64,000 nt of DNA from positions 2,294,001-2,358,000 of the forward strand of contig NZ_CP114598.1 of the NCBI RefSeq assembly GCF_030848305.1. The letters run 5' to 3'. This document shows positions 50,833 to 57,826 of this stretch, piece after piece. The position numbers were made by a program, and so were the translations under genes. Positions within the stretch are counted from its first letter, which is position 1, and each line of letters begins with the position of its first letter. This DNA is from Akkermansia muciniphila (GTDB taxonomy: Bacteria; Verrucomicrobiota; Verrucomicrobiia; Verrucomicrobiales; Akkermansiaceae). The notes under the pieces were generated by a model. It ran no database searches. It saw nothing but the letters and a program-made list of their open reading frames with translations, and was not told the origin of the DNA.

Positions 50833-50902
50833 GGTTGATGATTTTTCTCAGTCAACATATAAGCAATTTATAGAAAATAGAAATGCCAATGAAGCCCCAT
50901 AG

Positions 50903-51571
50903 CTATGAACGCGAACGCTTCATTTCCGCATTTGTTCCCTCCGGCTCCCTGTTCTTAACAGCACAGGCTGGCTGGTCATGCGGTTGGGATTTTGAGCACT
51001 GAGCCGCTTTGCAGAAACAGCCCTCAATATGGTCGTTGACAAACCCGGTTGCCTGGAAAAACGCATAACAGATCGTCGGACCGAAAAACCTGAATCCCCG
51101 CCTTTTCATGTCCCTGCTCATGGCTTCCGACTCCGGAGAAACAGCGGGAATTTGCGCCAGAGCGCTGAAATGGTTAACAACGGGCTGATGATCGGGAAAA
51201 AACGACAAGACGTACCGGTAAAAACTGCCGAATTCTTTCTGAACGTCCATAAACAGCTTCGCATTATTGATGGCGCTGTTGATTTTCAAACGGTTTTTGA
51301 CAATTTCATCAAAGCTCATCAATCGTTCCACATCCTCCGCCGTCATCCGCGCCACTTTCTCCACATCAAAGCCATGGAAGGCTCTCCGGTATCCTTCGCG
51401 CTTCCGGAGGACGGTAAGCCAGGATAATCCCGCCTGGGCGCTCTCCAGCACCAGAAACTCAAACAGGGTTTTATCATCGGAAACGGGCCTGCCCCATTCT
51501 TCGTCATGGTACTTTATATACAGTTCGTCCGTTCCGGCCCAGCCGCAACGCGCATTGATGATGTCTTCCAT
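50903..51571 (-). CDS. tag: DNA-3-methyladenine glycosylase I
   Basis: A 222-residue base-excision enzyme removing 3-methyladenine. It starts RCGWAGTDELYIKYHDEEWGRP, with Tag-type zinc ligands in the Cys and His positions, ending GFVNDHIEGCFCK. Catalytic Glu/Trp residues lie in FEFLVLESAQAGLSWLTVLRKRE. Start at 51571 (MEDIINARCGW). The last ~35 residues are a charged extension. The permease gene ends 11 bp upstream. Confidence 0.93.
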   Translation of the reverse strand: MEDIINARCGWAGTDELYIKYHDEEWGRPVSDDKTLFEFLVLESAQAGLSWLTVLRKREGYRRAFHGFDVEKVARMTAEDVERLMSFDEIVKNRLKINSAINNAKLFMDVQKEFGSFYRYVLSFFPDHQPVVNHFSALAQIPAVSPESEAMSRDMKRRGFRFFGPTICYAFFQATGFVNDHIEGCFCKAAQCSKSQPHDQPACAVKNREPEGTNAEMKRSRS

Positions 51572-51582
51572 ACCCGTCCCCG

Positions 51583-52500
51583 TTAAAATTCCTTTTTCCT
51601 GAACAGCCACGCCGCCAGCGTCATGTGAAAGACGAAGTACCCCAGCGTCATCAGGGCCAGGCTTCCGAACAGGGAGAGGGGAATGAGCCGGCCGTTCAGG
51701 GCGGAATCCGTCACGGAATAAATCTGGAAATTCGGAAAAATCAGGGAAAAGAGCCTGCTGCCCGCCACTTCCCACCAGGAAAGGCCATCCGTGCCGGACC
51801 CCACCCACAGGGAAAGCGCCTGCGTCTGGAACAGCCCCGCCAGATAGACCATGAACGTCAGAAGCGCGCTGATGATGGTGCCGTTCGTCACACAGGACAT
51901 TAACAGCGTGAGGGAGGAGAGAACGACAAACTCGCACATCATGACTCCCAGCCCCGTCTGCACGTTCCAGGTAGCTCCCTGGAGGCGGATCCTGTCCAGG
52001 TACGGCTGCATTTCCTCCACCGTATAGCGGCCTTTCAGGGAGGCTATCTGCTCCGCCACCACCGTATCCGTCCGCATCCACAGCACCAGCGTCATCACGG
52101 CATCCATCAGGAGCACGGCGACCAGGGTCAGAGCCAACACCCCCAGCACCTTCCCCATCAGATAGTCAATGCGCGGCACCGGTTTGCAAAGGATAGTGTA
52201 CAGAATACGGTCTTCCGCATCCTTGGGGATAATCAGGGCCGTAGCCGCCACGCAGAAAAAGAGGCCGAACACCCGCATGGCGCCGTAGGCGGAATTTTTC
52301 AGCAGCACGAGTTCATTGATTCCCCCGGTTTCCGGCCCCAGCACCGCGCTCAGGCGGAAGGAACTCAGAGCCAGCAGCGCCACGGCGAAGAGCCCCAGAA
52401 AAAGGAACACCTTCATGCGCACCAGCTGCGTAAAGGTGGTACCGGCGATTACGGCCATGCGCCCGGGCGAAGGTATATAACCGGAGGTAATCCATGCCAT
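51583..52500 (-). CDS. ABC-2-type transporter permease-like membrane protein
   Basis: A 305-residue membrane protein with six predicted helices and an ABC-2-permease layout: cytoplasmic start IAGTTFTQLVRMKVFLFLGLF, a loop DAEDRILYTILCKPVPRIDYLMGK before helix 3, and a periplasmic region of about 60 residues. No ATPase gene adjoins it; on the other side the divergent gene at 52609 begins, so the partner would be elsewhere. The substrate is unknown. Confidence 0.7.
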   Translation of the reverse strand: MAWITSGYIPSPGRMAVIAGTTFTQLVRMKVFLFLGLFAVALLALSSFRLSAVLGPETGGINELVLLKNSAYGAMRVFGLFFCVAATALIIPKDAEDRILYTILCKPVPRIDYLMGKVLGVLALTLVAVLLMDAVMTLVLWMRTDTVVAEQIASLKGRYTVEEMQPYLDRIRLQGATWNVQTGLGVMMCEFVVLSSLTLLMSCVTNGTIISALLTFMVYLAGLFQTQALSLWVGSGTDGLSWWEVAGSRLFSLIFPNFQIYSVTDSALNGRLIPLSLFGSLALMTLGYFVFHMTLAAWLFRKKEF

Positions 52501-52608
52501 GCAGCTTATCTTGCCGTATTCCGGAGCAAATAAAAGAGCTTTTTATTTCATGTGCTGAACTCCTTCCGCCTTGAAGAAGCGCTTCTCCCGTGTTCTCATG
52601 GAGCGCGT

Positions 52609-53556
52609 ATGAGTTTACGATCCCAGCTGGAAGAACTGCTCCCGGAACTTTTGCCTTCCGATCCGGCCCAGGCCATTAAGGGAACTGAACTCATCCGCCT
52701 GGTGCGCCTGAGACTGGGGGAGGAATATTCGGACGCATCCCTGCGCTACCATTTTTCTTTCATGGCTTCCGAGCCTGACTCGGAAATCGCCAAGGTGGAA
52801 CGCGGCCAGGGCTATTACAGACGCACGCGGGAAAGGGACGGGCAGCGCGCTCCCAGAGGGCTTTTGCCCCTGTTCCTTGGGGAAAACGAACCGGATGCCC
52901 TGAACTGCCGCGCCAAGGCGCTGGCCCTGGCCGTGCGCCAGTACGATACCACGGGCCGCGGCGTCTTCGTGTTCAGTACCAGTGAAACAGGAACTTCCTG
53001 GATAAAGCCGGATCTGGCCGTCGTGGAATGGCCGGAGGGGGAATGGGAAGAAAACGCTCTCGTTTTTGATAAAAGCGCACTTCAGCGCCGTCGCATGATC
53101 GGAGCCCCCATGATGGGCATCCGCAGCATCTGCGTCGCCCGCATGCCCGGCGGAGAAGACGGCAGAAGGGAATTTTTCAGAACGCTGGCTACGTCCCGCT
53201 GGGCGCAGTGCGGAGAACTGGTCATCGTGGGGGAACTGCCGGATGATTCCGAATGCGCCGCCCTCCGCGGGCTGGCCGCCGAGTTCGGCGTAGGGGTGCT
53301 TTGCCTGGAAATTGCGGACGAACGCCTGGGAGAACTGCCCGGAGCGGAGGAAATTTTCAAAGCCGGAGATGAGGAATGCGCCGCCCTGCTGGCGGAACTC
53401 ACGCCCGTACGGCTGGCCGCAGGAAGGCAGAAGACGCTGGAGGCGGATACGGGGGAAACCCTGGGCGGGGAATTCGGCGCCCTGTTCGACTGGCTGGCCG
53501 CCTGCCTGGAACGCGGCAGCGTGGAAGAATATGAATTCCGCGTCTCCTGTTATTGA
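52609..53556 (+). CDS. Winged-helix protein resembling COG2958, with a possible nuclease-like core
   Basis: A 315-residue cytoplasmic protein. Residues about 1-75 form a helix-turn-helix pattern (AIKGTELIRLVRLRLGEEYSDASLRYHFSF and IAKVERGQGYYRR). The centre has FSTSETGTSWIKPDLAVVEWP, where a P-D strand followed by E resembles a PD-(D/E)xK fold start, although no full nuclease motif is established. The C-terminal third is helical and acidic. I recall the N-terminal pattern from COG2958-type proteins of unknown function, so the label is tentative. Upstream in-frame starts exist; 52609 gives MSLRSQLEEL. The kinase gene follows 79 bp downstream. Confidence 0.6.
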   Translation: MSLRSQLEELLPELLPSDPAQAIKGTELIRLVRLRLGEEYSDASLRYHFSFMASEPDSEIAKVERGQGYYRRTRERDGQRAPRGLLPLFLGENEPDALNCRAKALALAVRQYDTTGRGVFVFSTSETGTSWIKPDLAVVEWPEGEWEENALVFDKSALQRRRMIGAPMMGIRSICVARMPGGEDGRREFFRTLATSRWAQCGELVIVGELPDDSECAALRGLAAEFGVGVLCLEIADERLGELPGAEEIFKAGDEECAALLAELTPVRLAAGRQKTLEADTGETLGGEFGALFDWLAACLERGSVEEYEFRVSCY

Positions 53557-53635
53557 ATGCGGCGGAGAGATTCTTGACAGAACTTGCGTATTCAATTAAA
53601 GATCTTCCCGTTTCCAACCCGCCCTTCCCCCTGAC

Positions 53636-54685
53636 ATGGAACAAGAAACCCTGGTTTATCCGCTTGCGAACAATACCGTTCTGCAAGACAAATATACGAT
53701 ATTGAACGTGCTGAACGCCGGCGGCTTCGGCATCACGTACCTGGCTCTGGACAACCCCGGTTCCCGGTATGTCGTCATCAAGGAATGCATGCCGGACGCC
53801 TACGCCTGCCGGGATATGGAAACCGGGTTCGTCCGTCCCCGGGACGAACAGGCCGCCGTCAATTTCGCCCAGAGCGTTTCCAATTCCCGGCAGGAGGCTT
53901 CCATCCTGTCCCAGCTCAACCATCCCGGCATTGTCCAGGTATTTGACATGTTTGACGCCAACGGCACCTGCTATTACGTCATGGAGAATATTCAGGGACA
54001 AACCCTGTTTGACCTGATGACCGCCATGCACGCCGCCGGGCAAACCATGGAACCGGCCCAGGCTACGGATCTTCTGTTCCGCCTGCTGGACATCCTGCAC
54101 TACCTTCACTCCATGGGAGTGTACCATTGCGACATCAAGCCGAGCAACATCTTCATCCAGCCGGACGGAACGCCCAAGCTCATCGACTTCGGCGCCGTGC
54201 GCACCAAGACCCTCCAGCATCAGGGGCTCGTCCAGATCACGCCCGGCTATACCCCGCCGGAATTCTACCCCGGACGCCGGAGCGAAATAGGCCCCTGGTG
54301 CGATATGTACGAACTGGGCGCCACGTTTTACGAATTGCTCACGGGCCAGGTTCCCCATCCGGCGGACCAGCGTTCCGTAGTGGACCGCAACCCGAAAGTG
54401 ACCGGTTACGCGACCCTGCGGAAAACCTATCCCATGAACTTCCTTTCCGGCATTGACAAAGCCCTGTCTCCGGATGAACGCAACCGATTCCATTCCGCCA
54501 AGGCATGGAACGACTATATCAACGCCATGGCGGCGGCAGGCACCCTGCAGGCAGGCGGAGTATCGAGGAAGGCCCTTCCCCAGGCCAGAAAAAAATCTTC
54601 CGCAGGCACAGCTTTCATCATTATCCTGCTCATTGCGGCGGCGGCCGTTTGGATATGCTGGGAGCAGGGATTGTTCCATTTCTGA
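53636..54685 (+). CDS. Membrane-anchored Ser/Thr protein kinase
   Basis: A 349-residue Hanks-type kinase with a C-terminal membrane anchor. Gly-rich loop NAGGFGITY at residues 27-35, the ATP Lys49 in VVIKE, alphaC Glu87, catalytic loop HCDIKPSN (164-171; Cys where most kinases have Arg), and metal-binding DFG at 184-186 with an LIDFGAVR segment. The activation-loop end PGYTPPEF is intact. A helix IIILLIAAAAVWICW near residues 326-342 tail-anchors the protein with the kinase inside. All catalytic residues are present. Substrate unknown; the gene 79 bp upstream may be a partner. Confidence 0.85.
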   Translation: MEQETLVYPLANNTVLQDKYTILNVLNAGGFGITYLALDNPGSRYVVIKECMPDAYACRDMETGFVRPRDEQAAVNFAQSVSNSRQEASILSQLNHPGIVQVFDMFDANGTCYYVMENIQGQTLFDLMTAMHAAGQTMEPAQATDLLFRLLDILHYLHSMGVYHCDIKPSNIFIQPDGTPKLIDFGAVRTKTLQHQGLVQITPGYTPPEFYPGRRSEIGPWCDMYELGATFYELLTGQVPHPADQRSVVDRNPKVTGYATLRKTYPMNFLSGIDKALSPDERNRFHSAKAWNDYINAMAAAGTLQAGGVSRKALPQARKKSSAGTAFIIILLIAAAAVWICWEQGLFHF

Positions 54686-54892
54686 TTCCTGCCCCTCCGG
54701 CCATGGTTGAATACCGCAAGGCGGTTGATGTCTGTTTACACGCAGATATTTTTCCATTCCCGGTTCCTTTTTAACTGCTATGGCGGAAGAGCGGCTTGCG
54801 GCCGGAAGAAGGAACAGCAAACCAAAGATAAAATTTTTCCGGCATTTAGTCAGGAATCTGCCTGAATATTAAGGTTTCGGGAGAAAGAAATC

Positions 54893-55360
54893 ATGAAAAC
54901 AATCAGCATTGAAGACAGAAATCCAATATTGGTGGAACAGCTTGTGAAGGTCTGGAAAGGTTCCGTGAAAGAAACCCACACTTTTTTGTCAGATGAGGAA
55001 ATAAATCACATTCAGGAGTATGTTCCCCAGGCGTTAAGGGAAGTGCCCCATCTGATGATCATAGAGGATGACCACGGATTTCCATGCGCATTCATGGGAA
55101 TTCATGAACAGAAACTTGAAATGCTGTTTGTTTCTCCGGAAGCGCGCGGCCGCGGACTGGGGAAAAAATTAATTGAAACCGGCATCAGGGAATATTCCGT
55201 CAATGAATTGGGAGTTAACGAACAAAATCCCCAGGCGAAAGCGTTTTACGAACATATGGGATTTCATGTCTACAGAAGAGCGGAGACCGATGAACAGGGC
55301 AAGCCTTACCCCGTTTTATACATGAGGCTGTCGCCATCCGTTTATCCCGGAAGGGATTGA
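54893..55360 (+). CDS. GNAT-family N-acetyltransferase
   Basis: A 155-residue cytoplasmic acetyltransferase. The fold is clear: an N-terminal helix LVEQLVKVWKGSVKETHTFL, a strand pair around CAFMGIHEQKLEMLFV, the CoA pyrophosphate loop RGRGLGKKL, and the C-terminal NEQNPQAKAFYEHMGF. A good match to YjaB-like GNATs. The base composition is more AT-rich than its neighbours. The acceptor is unknown. Confidence 0.82.
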   Translation: MKTISIEDRNPILVEQLVKVWKGSVKETHTFLSDEEINHIQEYVPQALREVPHLMIIEDDHGFPCAFMGIHEQKLEMLFVSPEARGRGLGKKLIETGIREYSVNELGVNEQNPQAKAFYEHMGFHVYRRAETDEQGKPYPVLYMRLSPSVYPGRD

Positions 55361-55405
55361 TCCCCCGTTGCAGTTTGCCTTCAAGGCCGCGCCGCTTCAA
55401 CGCAA

Positions 55406-55435
55406 CAAGGGCTGAACCATCCGGTTCAGCCCTTG
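55406..55435 (-). terminator. Hairpin downstream of the beta-eliminating lyase gene
   Basis: A 13-bp perfect stem CAAGGGCTGAACC/GGTTCAGCCCTTG with a 4-nt loop, but the minus-strand tail is only weakly T-rich. Confidence 0.6.
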
Positions 55436-55465
55436 CAGGATAAAGATGCGGACGGGAAGCCGCGC

Positions 55466-56929
55466 TTACAGGCTTTCCCCGAAGTCCTGACGGTATTTGG
55501 CCGCCAGTTTTTCAGGCCAGTCGCTCTTGGCGCGGAGCTTGCCCATGAAGAAGCGCAGAACGGGCGGTTCCTCCACGAATTCCAGGCCGCCGATCAGATC
55601 GCGGTTGTCGTAGAGCCACTTCATGCGGTCCGCTACGTATTTAACCTGGGACAGCGTAAATACGCGGCGCGGGAAGGCCAAGCGGAGCAGTTCCACATCC
55701 GCCAGGATGTCCTTGCCGTTTTCGTCACGGACGCTGGAGAGCGTGCCGCGTTCCATGCCGCGCACGCCGGAGGCGATGAAGAAAGCCGCCGCGAGGGCCC
55801 CGGCGGGATAGTCCTCCTGCGGGATGTGGGGCAGGAAGCGCCCGGCGTCAATATGGGCGCCCAGGCCGCCAGCGGGGGTCACGCAGGGAATGCCCATGTC
55901 CACCATCTGGCCGATGAAATATTCAATGAAGGAGGGGCTCTGGGAAATCACGGTCAAATCCGTCGTTTCATACAGGCCCACGGCCATGGCCTCAATTTCC
56001 CGCACGGAGATGCCGCCATAAGTCAGGAAGCCTTCAAAGAGAGGAACCAGGTGCTCCATTTTCTTGGCGATGGAGCGGTCGTTCGTGCAGATGCCGCCGC
56101 CGCGGGAAGAGGAAACCTTGCGGGCGGAGAAATACACCAGGTCCGCCAGGCCGCACATGGTTTTCAGGATGTCCGCGCAGGATGAATCCTTGAACTCGTC
56201 TTCACGCATCTTGATGAAATAGGCGTTTTCCCCGATCAGGGAGGCGTCCAGCACCAGCATGATGCCGAATTCATCGCAAATGCCGCGGATTTCCCGCATG
56301 TTGGCAATGGAGAAGGGCTGGCCGCCAATCAGGTTGGTGGAGGCTTCCATGCGCACGAAGGGGATTTTGTCCGCCCCGTGCCGGGCGATGCAGTCCCGCA
56401 GCTTGGCGGGGTCCAGATTACCCTTGAAAGGATTGGTGCTGACCGGGTTGACGGCTTCGTCAGCCACCAGTTCCTCAATCTTCCCGCCGTTCAGGTCAAT
56501 GTGGGCGTGCGTGGTGGTGAAATGGTAGTTCATGGGAACCACGTCACCGGGCTTCACGAAAGTGCGGGCGATGATGTTTTCACAGGCGCGCCCCTGGTGG
56601 GCGGGCAGCAGGTATTCCTTGCCGAAGACATCCCGGACGGCCTGTTTCAGGCGGTCAAAGCTCTGGGAACCGGCATAGGCGTCATCCGCCCGGAACATGG
56701 CGGCGATCTGGTTGTCGCTCATGGCGTTGACGCCGGAATCCGTCAGCATGTCCAGATAGACGTCGTTCGTGCTGAGCTGGAAGGTGTTGAACCCGGCTTC
56801 CCGCGCGGCTTCCAGGCGGCGTTCCACGGGGACAAGATGCAGCTTCTGCACCACGCGGACTTTATGCAGTTCCAGGGGAATCTGTTCCCCATTGTAAAAT
56901 TTGACAACGTTGGATGGTTCTGAATTCAT
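55466..56929 (-). CDS. Beta-eliminating lyase (tyrosine phenol-lyase/tryptophanase family)
   Basis: A 487-residue PLP enzyme that cleaves an aromatic amino acid to pyruvate, ammonia and phenol or indole. Family features: EAGFNTFQLSTNDVYLDMLTDSG, THQGR-like PAHQGRACENI, the AGGQP-type IGGQPFSIANMR, an SARK Schiff-base lysine followed by a Gly-rich loop, and a GVRGMERG end. In known enzymes FTTT and MERG are typical of tyrosine phenol-lyase, whereas tryptophanase has FDTT and VEIG; this protein has FTTT and MERG, so TPL-like specificity is suggested, but overall divergence is high. The Met at 56929 is preferred (MNSEPSNVVK); an upstream Met at 57055 gives a non-conserved extension. Confidence 0.85.
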   Translation of the reverse strand: MNSEPSNVVKFYNGEQIPLELHKVRVVQKLHLVPVERRLEAAREAGFNTFQLSTNDVYLDMLTDSGVNAMSDNQIAAMFRADDAYAGSQSFDRLKQAVRDVFGKEYLLPAHQGRACENIIARTFVKPGDVVPMNYHFTTTHAHIDLNGGKIEELVADEAVNPVSTNPFKGNLDPAKLRDCIARHGADKIPFVRMEASTNLIGGQPFSIANMREIRGICDEFGIMLVLDASLIGENAYFIKMREDEFKDSSCADILKTMCGLADLVYFSARKVSSSRGGGICTNDRSIAKKMEHLVPLFEGFLTYGGISVREIEAMAVGLYETTDLTVISQSPSFIEYFIGQMVDMGIPCVTPAGGLGAHIDAGRFLPHIPQEDYPAGALAAAFFIASGVRGMERGTLSSVRDENGKDILADVELLRLAFPRRVFTLSQVKYVADRMKWLYDNRDLIGGLEFVEEPPVLRFFMGKLRAKSDWPEKLAAKYRQDFGESL

Positions 56930-57079
56930 AAAATAAAAGGTAAGCGGGAGTTTAGCAGAATGGATCTTTTCCGCAACATAAAAGGGCAGACGGCTTTTTG
57001 CCTCCCGCCGGAAAGGCAGGAATGACGCTGGAAGGAAAAATGTGGAACTTTCCATAGGGAGCTTTTAGCGTGGCTCCCT

Positions 57080-57673
57080 ATGACAAAATACTGGAAATTG
57101 ATTCAACAGCGCCTGGGCGTGGATGCGGACGGCATCCCCGGCCCCAAGACGGCGCTGGCCCTGATGGATAAGCTGGACATCCGGCAGCCGGAACATTCCT
57201 GGCCCAGCCAGGAGGAAGTGCGCTCCGGAAAATCCGTCTTCGGCCGTGCGGGGGACGAAAGCAACATGACCAGCATCAGGCTGCCCTATGTCATGCGGCT
57301 GGCGTGGGAAACAAACACGACCGTTTCCACCATGCGCTGCCACAAGCTGGTGGCGGAACCGCTCGTCCGCATCTTCCAGGCAACTCTGGACCATTACGGC
57401 ATGGAGAAAATCAGGGAACTGGGGCTGGACCTGTACGGCGGCTGCTTCAACAACCGCTCCATCATCGGCGGAAAGGCCACATCCATGCATGCCTGGGGCA
57501 TCGCCGTGGACATGGACCCGGACAGAAACGGCCTGAACATCCCCGCGCCGAAAGCGGTACTGTCCGGACCGGAATACGCCGCTTTCTGGCAATTCGTGGA
57601 AGCGGAAGGGGCCGTATCCCTGGGACGCGCCCGCGACTACGACTGGATGCACTTCCAGTTCGCAGCTCTTTGA
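57080..57673 (+). CDS. M15-family peptidase (D-Ala-D-Ala carboxypeptidase/endolysin-like), no signal peptide
   Basis: A 197-residue zinc peptidase of the M15 type. N-terminal MTKYWKLIQQRLGVDADGIPGPKT is a short peptidoglycan-binding-like helix repeat. Zinc ligands fit SMHAWGIAVDMD (His, Asp) and WMHFQ near the C-terminus; the catalytic residue region is in between. The enzyme should cleave peptidoglycan peptides. It lacks a signal peptide, as phage endolysins do, so it is either released by lysis or used internally. It lies divergently next to the lyase gene. Confidence 0.75.
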   Translation: MTKYWKLIQQRLGVDADGIPGPKTALALMDKLDIRQPEHSWPSQEEVRSGKSVFGRAGDESNMTSIRLPYVMRLAWETNTTVSTMRCHKLVAEPLVRIFQATLDHYGMEKIRELGLDLYGGCFNNRSIIGGKATSMHAWGIAVDMDPDRNGLNIPAPKAVLSGPEYAAFWQFVEAEGAVSLGRARDYDWMHFQFAAL

Positions 57674-57694
57674 CCGGAGCGGACGCAAACGTCC

Positions 57695-57729
57695 GCCAGC
57701 CCTCCTCACAGCGGCGGCGGAGGGCTGGC
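57695..57729 (+). terminator. Hairpin downstream of the M15 peptidase gene
   Basis: An 11-bp stem GCCAGCCCTCC/GGAGGGCTGGC with a 13-nt loop and no T-run; a weak terminator at best. Confidence 0.4.
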
Positions 57730-57774
57730 CAGTCCGCGCCGTTCCCTCCAAGCCCCGGAAAAGAGCGTTTTTTC

Positions 57775-57814
57775 AAAAAAAGGCCGCGCGCTCCAGCTCA
57801 TGGAACGCGCGGCC
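57775..57814 (-). terminator. Rho-independent terminator of pheS-pheT
   Basis: GGCCGCGCG pairs with CGCGCGGCC around a 15-nt loop. Reading on the minus strand, seven T residues follow. Confidence 0.85.
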
Positions 57815-57826
57815 CGTTAACGGAAG

